Source: Treponema sp. (GTDB taxonomy: Bacteria > Spirochaetota > Spirochaetia > Treponematales > Breznakiellaceae). Taken from it: a DNA stretch of 45,882 bases. How positions within the stretch are numbered: the first letter of the stretch is position 1; every line of letters begins with the position of its first letter. Shown piece after piece: positions 32,199 to 40,846 of this stretch. The stretch is taken from contig JAISQJ010000102.1 in NCBI GenBank assembly GCA_031274285.1, positions 1 through 45,882 on the forward strand. Reading direction: 5' to 3'. The notes under the pieces are model-generated. The model was not told where the DNA came from. It worked only from the letters and a program-made list of their open reading frames with translations, and ran no database searches. Both the position numbers and the translations under genes were made by a program.

Positions 32199-33776
32199 TT
32201 AAAAGGTAACCCGGTTCAGCAGGGCCGGGGGAAAATCCCGCTTGAGAAACTGGGTATACTGATACCGGGCCTGCCGGATAAGCATATCGTAACCATTGAG
32301 AACCGGACAGCCCGCCTGGGCGGCGCGCCGGAGCAGGGGAGTCCGGTCAGGCTCGTAGATCAGGTCCATGACTATCTCCCTGCCCGTAAAGGAATACAGT
32401 TCCAGGGGGTCCCTGTCGGGGTTCCCCTCCATCCCCGCGGGGGTGGTCTGGATGACGATGTCGGCAAATTTTCCCATCAGGTTCACCCCCCGCTCGTCCA
32501 GGCCCCCCCACTGGAACTTGTAGAGGCCGGCCAGGGTCCGGGCCTTCGTCAGGGTGCGGTTCAGGATCAGGGCCTTGGCCCCCAAGCGGTACAGTTCCGC
32601 GGCCACTGCCCTGGCGGCCCCCCCGGCGCCGATGACCGTGACCTTTTTCCCCCTTAGGCTGGTAATGGGCTTGGCCCTTTGGCCCCTGGCCTGGCCTGGG
32701 ACCTTTCCGGCCTTGTCAGGCCCCCCCGCGGCCAGGACGTTCATAAAGTTTAAGAGGGAATCGGAAAAGCCCCTCATGTCCGTGTTGGTTCCCCGCCAGC
32801 CCTGGGGTCCCTGGGTGATGGTATTGCAGGCCCCGATCAGCTCCACCTCATCGGACATGGAACCCAGGAAGGCCGTGACCTTTTCCTTGTAGGGGACCGT
32901 CACCGATACGCCGCTGAGTTCAAGCTCCCCGGCCAGGGCTATAAAATCCGCCAGGGAATCCGCGGGAAAGGGCACGTAGACCGCATCGGTATACTCCATA
33001 TCGAACACGGTGTTGAAGAATCTCGGGGACCCCGTAACCTTGAGGGGATAGCCCACCACGCCGAACACCTTGGTCTCCGCGGTGATGCCGCGGAAACGGT
33101 AGAGTTCCACCAATTCCCGGGGCGATAGCTGGCCGGGGGCCGCCTGGGGGGTGTCTTCCTCCCCGGCGCTGGTATAGGTAATCAGGGAACCAAGTTTTTC
33201 CGTCAGAATCCGGCTAAAGGTCCCGTAATGGCCCATGCAGAGGAAGATCTTGTCCGTCCGCCCCTCCGCCTTGGCGGCCCTGACCAGGGCCAGGGCATCG
33301 GCGGATCCCCGGGCCATGACGGCGATTTTGGCGATCTCGTCCCCCACCCGGCGGAGTTTCCGCAGCTTCCCCGGAATGTCCGCGTCCATCCCCTCAAGAT
33401 TGTGGGAAGATCGGATGATCCGGGTACCAAAGGTCCGGGCCGCCTCTTCCAGGCTTGGAACGTCCAGGTCCTCCTCCAAATCGATATAGGCAAAATTCTT
33501 CCGCCGGTCCGCCTCCGCAAAGGCCAGGCCCTGGGACAGGAGTCTGATCCGGGAACTCTCCCCCTCGGTGAAGCGCCCCCCCTCCAAATCGCGGCGGATG
33601 GTCAGGATCACCGGAATCCCCGCCTGCTCGGGGAAACGGCGGATCAGGAAACGTTCATTGGGGTCAAGACAATCGACCCGCAGCTCCGCTATATCGGCGT
33701 AGCGCCGGTTCTTCTCCAGAATCTCCAGATCCCTGGCGATGGTCTTGGCGGTGAGGCATAAACATATCTTTGCCAC
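32199..33776 (-). CDS. aroDE: Bifunctional 3-dehydroquinate dehydratase / shikimate dehydrogenase
   Basis: A 525-residue fusion covering two steps of the shikimate pathway. The N-terminal half is type I dehydroquinase (TIM barrel): AELRVDCL, PVILTIRRDLEGG, RIIRSSHNLEG (catalytic His) and AKIAVMARG (Schiff-base Lys). The C-terminal half is shikimate dehydrogenase: VVGYPLKVTGSPRFFN, VTVPYKEKV (catalytic Lys), GACNTI, a Rossmann GAGGAARA motif and NGYDMLIRQA. The start is GTG 33776 with AGGAG 7 bases upstream; the open frame upstream to 34001 is Gly/Pro-rich non-coding overlap with the next gene. Fusions of this order also occur in other spirochaetes, chlamydiae and plants. Confidence 0.92.
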   Translation of the reverse strand: MAKICLCLTAKTIARDLEILEKNRRYADIAELRVDCLDPNERFLIRRFPEQAGIPVILTIRRDLEGGRFTEGESSRIRLLSQGLAFAEADRRKNFAYIDLEEDLDVPSLEEAARTFGTRIIRSSHNLEGMDADIPGKLRKLRRVGDEIAKIAVMARGSADALALVRAAKAEGRTDKIFLCMGHYGTFSRILTEKLGSLITYTSAGEEDTPQAAPGQLSPRELVELYRFRGITAETKVFGVVGYPLKVTGSPRFFNTVFDMEYTDAVYVPFPADSLADFIALAGELELSGVSVTVPYKEKVTAFLGSMSDEVELIGACNTITQGPQGWRGTNTDMRGFSDSLLNFMNVLAAGGPDKAGKVPGQARGQRAKPITSLRGKKVTVIGAGGAARAVAAELYRLGAKALILNRTLTKARTLAGLYKFQWGGLDERGVNLMGKFADIVIQTTPAGMEGNPDRDPLELYSFTGREIVMDLIYEPDRTPLLRRAAQAGCPVLNGYDMLIRQARYQYTQFLKRDFPPALLNRVTF

Positions 33777-33796
33777 TTGGGACTCCTGATGCGGGG

Positions 33797-34279
33797 CTAA
33801 AAATCGCTGCGGTACACAAAGATGCCGCTTACCAGGCCCGAATCCATGTTCACCCGCAGGCTTACGGGCCAGGGCCGGTTGGAAAGCTGAAGGATAAAGC
33901 AGTCTTCCCCCTCCCGGACCCCCTCCCCCAGGGCCAGGACCACCAGCTCCCGCCGGTCCCCCACCCGAATCCCCCGGGCCGAGGGTATGCCCAACTGCCA
34001 AACCCGGTCCCGGAAGATGTAAAAATCCCCCTGGGGGTAGACCAGGACCACGTCGTCCTGCCAGACTTCTCCCCCCCGGACCGCGTGGACCGCCTGGGGA
34101 ACCCCGAAACGGGCGTAGAGGTCCTCCAGGGTAAGGCCGATAAGGGTCTCGGGCGCCGGGGGCGATTCCCCGCCGCCGCTTGAACCGGGGTTTTGGGCGA
34201 AAAGGCGGAGGCTGATACCGGCAAGCAGCAGCAAGCAGGCCGCACCGGATGAGGTGCGGGAACGGAAGCGAGCCATCAT
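33797..34279 (-). CDS. Small exported protein of unknown function
   Basis: The 160-residue protein has a signal peptide (about residues 1-28, ending LRLFAQ). The mature part contains PETLIGLTLEDLYARFGVPQAVHAVRGGEVWQDDVVLVYPQGDFYIF, a compact fold seen in short treponeme exported proteins, but I recognise no named family. First gene of the operon leading into aroDE (20 bases later). Two adjacent ATGs at 34279 and 34276 are possible starts; the Shine-Dalgarno is weak. Confidence 0.65.
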   Translation of the reverse strand: MMARFRSRTSSGAACLLLLAGISLRLFAQNPGSSGGGESPPAPETLIGLTLEDLYARFGVPQAVHAVRGGEVWQDDVVLVYPQGDFYIFRDRVWQLGIPSARGIRVGDRRELVVLALGEGVREGEDCFILQLSNRPWPVSLRVNMDSGLVSGIFVYRSDF

Positions 34280-34341
34280 CTTACTTTACCTGAGCCCGCG
34301 GGAGCCTGCAACCCTGGGCCGGTTTACAGGTCTAAAGGTCA

Positions 34342-35412
34342 ATGCTGCGAAACGTAGAAACCCTGGGGGAACTGTGCCTGGCGGGGGCGGAACACTATAA
34401 ATCCCGAAAGGTCCTGGAACTGAGCCGGGGGGATCGGCTCCTGGAAACGGTGAATTTCAGGACCCTGGCCCAGCGGTCCCTCCAACTGGCGGGGCTTTTC
34501 CACAGCCTGGGCCTTGAGCGGGGGAGCCGGATCATGATCCTGGCGGAAAACCGCCCCCAGTGGCCCATGGCGGTCTTCGGCGCCGCGCTGGCGGGGATGG
34601 TCTCCCTGCCCGCGGTACCGCGGCCCCCGGCGGGCCGGGAAGCCGGGGAATATTTCCGGGAACTGGGCCGGGAGGCCGGCGTTAAGGCCCTCTGCGTCAC
34701 TGAAGGAACCGAGGGGCTCGCCGCAGGAGTGGACAGCGGCCTGCCCCGGATCTACCTGGACAGCCCCGGCCCTTACTGGACCGGCATCCGGGCAGCCATG
34801 GGGGGCCTTTCAAAATGGCTGCCCCTGGCCCGGCCCGCCCTGCCAAAGACCGGCGGCCTGCCGCAGGAAGGCGGGGATGCGGTGCTCTGGCCCGACGGGA
34901 CCAGGGATTCCCACCGGGAACTCCTGTCCCTGGCGGACCAGGGCCTGCGGCTCTTTCCCAGGGACCGGCTCATCTCCGTGTCGCCACTGGCGGAAAAGGG
35001 GGCCTTTGTCCTGGCCGTCCTGGCCCTGGTCTCGGGCGGCGCCTCCCTGAGCTTAACGCTGCCGGAAACAGAACATCCGGAAACAGAACAGATGGAAACA
35101 TCTGACGGGAGCGGGGACCTTAGCGCCGAATCATTGCTGCGGGCCGTAGAATTACTGCGGCCCACCGTGCTGATTGGGGACGGAAGCTTTCTGGAAGCGG
35201 TGTACCGGGGGGAGGCGGCCCCCATTGCCGAGGGCCCCCTGGGACGGAACCTGTTCACCCGGCCCGCAGCCCTGCGCCTTGGGGGCCGCAGATTTATTAA
35301 GGCCCTGGGGGGGAACCTCCGCTACTTCGGCGTAACCGGGCCCGCGCTCAGGGCGGAACTGGAAAAGGTCCTCAGGGGCGTCCACCTGCCCAGGGAACAG
35401 ATCAGCGGCTAA
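34342..35412 (+). CDS. AMP-binding (acyl-CoA ligase) family protein, truncated and degenerate
   Basis: The 356-residue protein begins like long-chain acyl-CoA ligases: 'TLAQRSLQLAGLFHSLGLERGSRIMILAENRPQWPMAVFGAALAGMVSLP' type N-terminal subdomain. Where the ATP loop (SGTTGxPKG) should be, it has AVLWPDGTRDSH, lacking the Ser/Thr/Gly pattern. It ends before the adenylate-closing and C-terminal catalytic-Lys domain. ATP-dependent ligase activity is unlikely. It may bind an acid or CoA, act as a partner protein, or be a decaying gene. It is transcribed divergently from the aroDE operon. The frame is fully open with coding-like composition, so it is listed as a gene. Confidence 0.65.
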   Translation: MLRNVETLGELCLAGAEHYKSRKVLELSRGDRLLETVNFRTLAQRSLQLAGLFHSLGLERGSRIMILAENRPQWPMAVFGAALAGMVSLPAVPRPPAGREAGEYFRELGREAGVKALCVTEGTEGLAAGVDSGLPRIYLDSPGPYWTGIRAAMGGLSKWLPLARPALPKTGGLPQEGGDAVLWPDGTRDSHRELLSLADQGLRLFPRDRLISVSPLAEKGAFVLAVLALVSGGASLSLTLPETEHPETEQMETSDGSGDLSAESLLRAVELLRPTVLIGDGSFLEAVYRGEAAPIAEGPLGRNLFTRPAALRLGGRRFIKALGGNLRYFGVTGPALRAELEKVLRGVHLPREQISG

Positions 35413-35444
35413 ACAGGGGTTCAGCCGCCTGTGTTTACCGGCGC

Positions 35445-36437
35445 TTATGGCAGCGTATTGGAATACGCTATCTTACCGTTATTCCCGACCGCGACAAACC
35501 TGTTGCTGCCCCAGGCAATGCCGCAAATGTCGTTAGAGCCGAAGGTGCTGTTCCCCACCGCCGTCCAGCCTGTACCGTCAGCGGAATACGCCATCTTGCC
35601 GTTCATCCCGACCGCGATAAACGTGTCATTACCCCAGGTGATGTCCCAGATGTTGTAGGCGCCGAATGTGCTGGCGGTAACCGCTGTCCAATTTGTACCA
35701 TCGGTGGAAGCCGCTATCTTGCCGCTATCCCCGACCGCGATAAACTTGTCATTACCCCAGGCGATGCGGGAGATGGTATTACTGCCGAATGTGCTGTCGC
35801 CCACCGCCGTCCAGCTTATACCGTCGGTGGAAGTCGCCATCGTGCCGCTCTCCCCGGCTGCGATAAACTTGTCATTACCCCAGCTGATGCCATAGATGGA
35901 GTCAGAGCCGAATATGCTGCTGACGTTCACCTCCATCCAGTTTGTGCCGTCAGCGGAATACGCCATCTTGCCGCTGCTGTCCCCCCCGACCGCGACAAAC
36001 TTATCATTACCCCAGGTGATGTGCCAGATGGGTTCGCTGCCGAATTTGCTGTCAACCACCGCCGTCCAGCTTGTGCCGTTGGCGGAATTCGCCATCTTGC
36101 CGTCCTCCCCGGCCGCAACAAATGTATTGTTACCCCAGGCGATGCCGTGGATGGGTTTAACGCTGAATATGCCGCTGACATCCACCTCCGTCCAGCTTGT
36201 GCCGTCGGCGGAATACGCCAGCTTGCCGCTGGGGTTCCCCCCGACCGCGACAAACTTGTCATTGCCCCAGGCGATGCCATAGATGGGTTCAGAGCCGAAT
36301 GTGCTGGTGGTAACCGCGGTCCACGCGAGGGGGAAAAGGCCGGGATCGCCGCCGTTCGAATTACCGCACCCTGCCAGGGCAAAGCCGACGAGCGCCGCCA
36401 GGGCGATAATCCCCAAAACCTTGTATGTTCTTTTCAT
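35445..36437 (-). CDS. Lipoprotein with seven beta-propeller-type repeats
   Basis: The signal peptide ends in the lipobox LAGC (Cys at about residue 24), followed by NSNGGDPG. The mature part consists of seven consecutive repeats of about 41-43 residues with the pattern W-x-x-V...FGS..I..I(A/T/S)WGNDKF(V/I)A(V/A)G..GKMA.S.DGT. The seven units suggest a closed seven-bladed propeller (BNR/sialidase-like or WD-like blades). ATG 36437 has GGAG 6 bases upstream; the earlier TTG at 36443 is less likely. A stem-loop (GGTCCG-AGAA-CGGACC, 36471-36486) lies just upstream. Probably surface- or periplasm-exposed; function unknown. Confidence 0.8.
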   Translation of the reverse strand: MKRTYKVLGIIALAALVGFALAGCGNSNGGDPGLFPLAWTAVTTSTFGSEPIYGIAWGNDKFVAVGGNPSGKLAYSADGTSWTEVDVSGIFSVKPIHGIAWGNNTFVAAGEDGKMANSANGTSWTAVVDSKFGSEPIWHITWGNDKFVAVGGDSSGKMAYSADGTNWMEVNVSSIFGSDSIYGISWGNDKFIAAGESGTMATSTDGISWTAVGDSTFGSNTISRIAWGNDKFIAVGDSGKIAASTDGTNWTAVTASTFGAYNIWDITWGNDTFIAVGMNGKMAYSADGTGWTAVGNSTFGSNDICGIAWGSNRFVAVGNNGKIAYSNTLP

Positions 36438-36623
36438 CTGCAACTCCTCTGCCGTCCCATCGGGAGGCGTGGTCCGAGAACGGACCTGTGTTTATTGTTA
36501 TCCTTACGGTATAACCAAGGGTAAATGGGGCATTTTCGCCCCCGAACGGGGCGGTTTTGCCTGAACATAGGGGAAACGGGTGAGGGAAATGGGATAAAAA
36601 GCGGGAATTGACCTACCGGGGAC

Positions 36624-36654
36624 TTGACACGCTGAGCTTTATTTAAAGTATAAT
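36624..36654 (+). promoter_or_regulatory. Consensus promoter without an evident gene
   Basis: TTGACA (36624-36629) and TATAAT (36649-36654) are both perfect hexamers, with a 19-base spacer, slightly longer than the optimum. It reads rightwards into the GGGCCGT repeats. No plus-strand ORF follows. Confidence 0.45.
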
Positions 36655-36703
36655 GGGCCGTGGGCCGTGGGCCGTGGGCCGTGGGCCGTGGGCCGTGGGC
36701 CGT
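36655..36703. repeat. Seven tandem copies of GGGCCGT
   Basis: Seven perfect head-to-tail heptamers starting immediately after the TATAAT hexamer. Such perfect tandem repeats change copy number by slippage. No protein frame with support covers it. The rest of the 36438-36874 gap holds a stem-loop near 36471-36486 and no convincing gene. Confidence 0.9.
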
Positions 36704-36874
36704 GGCGGGAAGTCTGTCTTGATGCCTACCCTTGTCCGAGACATGGAAGCATGGTAGCACTTGCGGAAAAATTTGTCAATAGTACCTTGATTGTTTGCGC
36801 ATTAAGAATTCTTAAAGATTTTTAACCACCAGGGCCGCCGAAGGCGTACGAAGGGGCTTGAAAAATGATATTTT

Positions 36875-38725
36875 TTATATTTTATAATATTCAATGCTCC
36901 ATATTTCTTCACATATCCTTTGTACTAACTTGAGTCGATCTTTTATATCTTCACATTTAAAATGTTCATGGGGCTTAAACTTTAATTTTTTTATTACCGG
37001 AGAATTTAAAAAGTTGGGATTATTAATATAATATTTTGAATTTAATGTTTGTGCAAATGTATTTTCTTTAAGATAATGTTTTACTTTACTTTCGTATTTT
37101 TGACTACTAAAAGACTGATTTGTACCATTGGGTAATAATAGCAAGGCCCCGATAGAATTCCGCCAATCACTAAAATCTTCTTTTTGATCAAATTCATCCC
37201 GATGTTCTTCAAACATGTCTGCCCAAATATGTTCAATCTCAAATGGCTTTCCTTCCGGATCATGATAATTTGAATAATTAACATCTTTCCCAACAAGATT
37301 ATCAATATAACTTGTGATTCGGCATAATAAATGTTTAACAAACCTTCCATTCATTCCATGCAAACCGAAATCAAGTATGGCGTCCCATTTTTCTTGTATA
37401 TCTTCTGTCTCCTTTGTCAAATTTTGCCCCAATTTATTCAAATTATTATTGCGAATGGTTTTTACCATATTGAGCATTGTATATCTAATACTCGACTGAC
37501 TAAATTTTCTATAATTAATGCTTCGTAATACGGCAAATGTTTCAATAAAGCGCGAGACAAAATCAATTTTTCTCTGAATAGTTGATTCATCATCTGTTAT
37601 TTTTATTGGGGCTAACAGCATAGGATCTCGCAATGAATCGGCAATACCCCAATTGTTTATATATTGTAAATGGGGCATGTTTTTTTCGAAATGCGATAAA
37701 CCATGATATATCCTTAAATACCATTTAATAAAGAACGGGAATTCGGTTTTAAAAAACTTATAAAATTCTTCGGATGTTTCTATTTTAAATAATGTTTTAT
37801 GGTTATCTTTAAACCAATTATGGAAACGTGTACCAATTTGTTCAAAATCCTGATCTTCAGAACCTGCTTTACCTTGGCGTATTGAAACAGCATATTTTCC
37901 CCGGAACCAGGATTGAAAAAAACTTATATCCAGCGTTTCATCGCGATCATGCAATTTCTGTATTTCATTCTTCCATAGTTCGTTAATTTCAGCTCTCTGT
38001 TTTTTATCTTTTATCTTAGATAAAATATATCCCTTTAACATCTCAGTTGGTGATAAATTTAAACCCCTATCATTCATTGTTTCAAATATTGTGTATGCAT
38101 TTTCGTCCGAGTAAGCAATAATTTTAACTATTATAACATTTTCTTTAAACCAATCAATGAAATATGGCAGAACTTCTGAATTAATTTCTTCCGGAAAAGC
38201 ATCTTTAATATCTTCATATCTTTCAACCATATTTTTAATTGTTTCATTGTCATCATCCTTAATTTTATAATCACCCTTTTCAAATAAATCCTTAAGACAA
38301 GATTCTCGTTCTTCGTCGGACATGTTGAAAGATTTTTCCCCGAATTTTTCAGAAAAAACTAATTCCCTAATATTTACATTATTTTCTTCTTTTTGCAAAT
38401 TGTTTAAATATATTAAAAACAATGTAATAGAGGTTATTCTTTGCTGGCCATCAATAATTGATAGCTTTCCGTTTTCGGCATTTTGACTAAAAACTACAGG
38501 ACCTAAATAATAATTTTGATAAGTTGCAACATCTGAACGCTTATCGCCTTTATTGAAAGATTTAATGAAAGTTTGAGTTAAATCTTCAACTAATTGTTTG
38601 ATGTGCTTATCCTGCCATCTATATTCGCGTTGAAAATAATCAATAAAAAATTTCTGTCCTTTTAATAAAGATTCAATATTGGTATCGGTTGCTTCTATTT
38701 TATTTTTTAACAACGAATTTTCCAT
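36875..38725 (-). CDS. DUF262/DUF1524 protein (GmrSD-like putative restriction/defence protein)
   Basis: The 616-residue protein has an N-terminal DUF262 (ParB-like nucleotidase) domain with YFQREYRW (about 30-37) and IIDGQQRIT (91-99). The C-terminal DUF1524-type HNH-like region shows EIEHIWADMF and later IGALLLLPNGTNQSFSSQKYESK. In GmrSD these domains bind NTP and cut modified DNA; standalone versions are common in phage-defence loci. Here the activity is inference. The gene is strikingly AT-rich compared with the GC-rich genes on both sides, which points to horizontal acquisition. AAGGAG precedes ATG 38725. No methylase or partner gene is adjacent. Confidence 0.82.
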   Translation of the reverse strand: MENSLLKNKIEATDTNIESLLKGQKFFIDYFQREYRWQDKHIKQLVEDLTQTFIKSFNKGDKRSDVATYQNYYLGPVVFSQNAENGKLSIIDGQQRITSITLFLIYLNNLQKEENNVNIRELVFSEKFGEKSFNMSDEERESCLKDLFEKGDYKIKDDDNETIKNMVERYEDIKDAFPEEINSEVLPYFIDWFKENVIIVKIIAYSDENAYTIFETMNDRGLNLSPTEMLKGYILSKIKDKKQRAEINELWKNEIQKLHDRDETLDISFFQSWFRGKYAVSIRQGKAGSEDQDFEQIGTRFHNWFKDNHKTLFKIETSEEFYKFFKTEFPFFIKWYLRIYHGLSHFEKNMPHLQYINNWGIADSLRDPMLLAPIKITDDESTIQRKIDFVSRFIETFAVLRSINYRKFSQSSIRYTMLNMVKTIRNNNLNKLGQNLTKETEDIQEKWDAILDFGLHGMNGRFVKHLLCRITSYIDNLVGKDVNYSNYHDPEGKPFEIEHIWADMFEEHRDEFDQKEDFSDWRNSIGALLLLPNGTNQSFSSQKYESKVKHYLKENTFAQTLNSKYYINNPNFLNSPVIKKLKFKPHEHFKCEDIKDRLKLVQRICEEIWSIEYYKI

Positions 38726-38749
38726 AATAATATACTCCTTCTAACCGCC

Positions 38750-39802
38750 CTAGAGCTGATCCAGCCAGAGGGGGTCCGGGGTTTCCGGGACGCTGATAAT
38801 TTCCCGGTGCAGTTCCCGGTTAAGCATGGAAAGGATCAGCTCGGTCCCCGCGGGAAGCCGGTAGGGCACGGTGAAATCCCCGCCCCCGTAGGGAACGCTG
38901 ATAAGCTCTACCCGTTCCCCGTTGGGGAGCAGGGCCTCAAGCCGCAGCCCCAGGGGGTAGGGATTCTTCGGCATGGAATAGCTAAAGAGCCCAAAGACCT
39001 GCCCCTCGGGCGCCGAGGGGGGGGCGTTGACCAGCAGTTCAATAAGGGTATTGGCCGGGACCTGGGTTTCCGCCTCGGGGTTCTGGTAGACCACCAGCTC
39101 CCCCTGCTCGCCGCCCCGGCTGGGCCGCAGGCTAAAGACAAAATTCACGCCGGTCCTGCTTATCTCCGCCAGGGCCGCGGGAATCGAAAGGCCGGTAAAC
39201 CGGGGAACCGTGATCACCGTGTTCTCCGGACCCCGGCTCACCACCAATTCCAGGGCCACGGGGCCGGAAATCCCCGAACCCGGTTCGGGCTTTTGCTGCA
39301 GGATGATCCCCGGCTCCTCATCGGAATACTCGTACATCAGCGGTTCCTTAAGGGAAAGCAGGGCCTGGCCCTGGGTCTCGGCGAAGATGGCCTGAATATC
39401 CATCCGCACCTCGTTGATATCCCGGCCCCGGTAATCCTCCACGGTGTTGATAAGGACCCCCCGGCTTACCACCAGGCGGATCCGGCGGCCCGCCTTGACA
39501 ATGGCCCCGGCCTGGGGCTCCTGCTCAAGAATCTGCCCCTTGTCCCGGGAGGACTGGGAATAGCGCAGGCTGATCCGGGGGTAGAGTTCCTTAACCTGCA
39601 ATTCCAGCAGCGCCTCGGTAAGCTCCTTACCCCGGACATCGGGAACCATGGTCTGCTCCGCCCCCCGGACCGCGATAAAAAAGATAGAGACCGCGATAAG
39701 CCCCACAAAGACCAGGAGCCCTAGGGCCATGGATATGAAGAGTTTGAGGTGGTTGGCCACGTAGCCTTCTATGGCGTCAACATCCAGATTGATAAAACCC
39801 AT
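38750..39802 (-). CDS. PASTA-domain membrane protein
   Basis: The 350-residue protein has an N-terminal cytoplasmic segment, one transmembrane helix (about 21-45: LFISMALGLLVFVGLIAVSI) and a periplasmic part with three PASTA repeats. PASTA markers include MVPDVRGKELTEALLELQ, EQEPQAGAIVKAGRRIRLVVSRG, ILQQKPEPGSGI, and VTVPRFTGLSIPAALAEI with NPEAETQVPANTLIELLV. PASTA domains bind muropeptides or beta-lactams, and are usually attached to Ser/Thr kinases or penicillin-binding proteins; no kinase is attached here. It is just upstream of fmt-def on the same strand's operon tail. Confidence 0.8.
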   Translation of the reverse strand: MGFINLDVDAIEGYVANHLKLFISMALGLLVFVGLIAVSIFFIAVRGAEQTMVPDVRGKELTEALLELQVKELYPRISLRYSQSSRDKGQILEQEPQAGAIVKAGRRIRLVVSRGVLINTVEDYRGRDINEVRMDIQAIFAETQGQALLSLKEPLMYEYSDEEPGIILQQKPEPGSGISGPVALELVVSRGPENTVITVPRFTGLSIPAALAEISRTGVNFVFSLRPSRGGEQGELVVYQNPEAETQVPANTLIELLVNAPPSAPEGQVFGLFSYSMPKNPYPLGLRLEALLPNGERVELISVPYGGGDFTVPYRLPAGTELILSMLNRELHREIISVPETPDPLWLDQL

Positions 39803-39829
39803 CGATACAACCCATCTATGACCTTAGTT

Positions 39830-40843
39830 TTAGCCGAGCCGCCGGCCGACAAAATCCCTGACGCCGTTCAGAAAGGCCCGCCATTCCAGCGCCTTCCTTG
39901 CCCGGTACTGCAGCATGGAAACCGCCAGCGCCCCGTCCCCAGTTTGTACCAGTATCCCCCGCCCCCTGTCTATGCCCAGGACCGTCCCCGGCGGAACCCC
40001 GGGGTCCCCTTCCCCCAGCACCGCCGCTTGAAGGATATAGAGGTACTGGTCCCCGTCCAAGGTCCAGGACAGGGGCCAGGGGGTATAGGCCCGGATTTGG
40101 GCCTCGATGCCCAGGGCGCTCCTGGCCCAGTCGATACGCCCGTCCTCCTTGGAAAGGAGGGTACAGTAGCTGGCCTTTTCGTCGTCCTGGGGCCGGGGGA
40201 CCAGCGCCCCCAGGTTTCGCAGGACCGGGGGAAGCAGGGCCGCCGCGCGGCGGGCCATTTCTTCGGTCAGGGAGGCGGCGGTTTCCCCGCCATCAAGGGG
40301 AAAGGCCTCCTGGGCCAGTATATCCCCGCAATCCATCCGGAGGGCAAGGCGCTGGATGCTGATCCCCGTCTCCCGGTCCCGGTTCAGGATGGCCTGGGGA
40401 ATGGGGGTGGGCCCCCGGTAGGCGGGGAGCAGGCTGGGGTGGATGTTGAGCCCCCCCAGGGGGAAAAGGGCAAGGAATTTCGGGCCAAAGATTCTGCCGT
40501 AGGCAAAGGAGATTAAAAGGTCCGGCCCCAGGGCCCCAAGTTCCTCCCTGGCGCGGGCCCCCAGCTTTTCGGGCTTCAGGATGACCGGGGGCCTAAGACC
40601 GGCCCCTTCGAATTCCGGCCCCAGGGCGGCGGCGGCGGCGGCCAGGGCCGTGGGCTCCGGTTTGGCGCTCCGGCCCCTGGGGCTGTCCGGGTTGCTGAGC
40701 ACCGCCGCAAGCTCAAAACCGCCGGAACCGGCGGCAGAGCCAACAGGAGCGGCGGCCGGCGGGCCCGCCTCCAGGGCCAGGGCCGCCAGAGCCCGCAGCG
40801 CGGGAACGGCAATGGCGGGACTCCCCGCGTAGACCATCCGCAT
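39830..40843 (-). CDS. fmt: Methionyl-tRNA formyltransferase
   Basis: Transfers the formyl group of 10-formyl-tetrahydrofolate to initiator Met-tRNA. The 337-residue length is slightly above the usual. Catalytic residues are seen in LNIHPSLLPAYRGPTPIPQAI (Asn/His), followed by TGISIQRLALRMDCGDILAQ (Asp). The C-terminal OB-like domain contains IRAYTPWP. An Ala/Gly-rich insertion (about residues 20-45) replaces a shorter loop in other Fmt proteins. It follows def by 3 bases, the common def-fmt pairing. Confidence 0.9.
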   Translation of the reverse strand: MRMVYAGSPAIAVPALRALAALALEAGPPAAAPVGSAAGSGGFELAAVLSNPDSPRGRSAKPEPTALAAAAAALGPEFEGAGLRPPVILKPEKLGARAREELGALGPDLLISFAYGRIFGPKFLALFPLGGLNIHPSLLPAYRGPTPIPQAILNRDRETGISIQRLALRMDCGDILAQEAFPLDGGETAASLTEEMARRAAALLPPVLRNLGALVPRPQDDEKASYCTLLSKEDGRIDWARSALGIEAQIRAYTPWPLSWTLDGDQYLYILQAAVLGEGDPGVPPGTVLGIDRGRGILVQTGDGALAVSMLQYRARKALEWRAFLNGVRDFVGRRLG

Positions 40844-40846
40844 AGA

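Noticed and set aside
33777-34001. N-terminal extension of aroDE
   Set aside because: It is a Gly/Pro-rich translation overlapping the exported-protein gene; GTG 33776 has AGGAG and the homology starts there.
36655-36703. CRISPR array
   Set aside because: The repeats are contiguous heptamers without spacers and there are no cas genes.
36434-36760. Minus-strand ORF with repeated AHGPRPT units
   Set aside because: The repeats arise from the GGGCCGT heptamers; no ribosome-binding site or homology.
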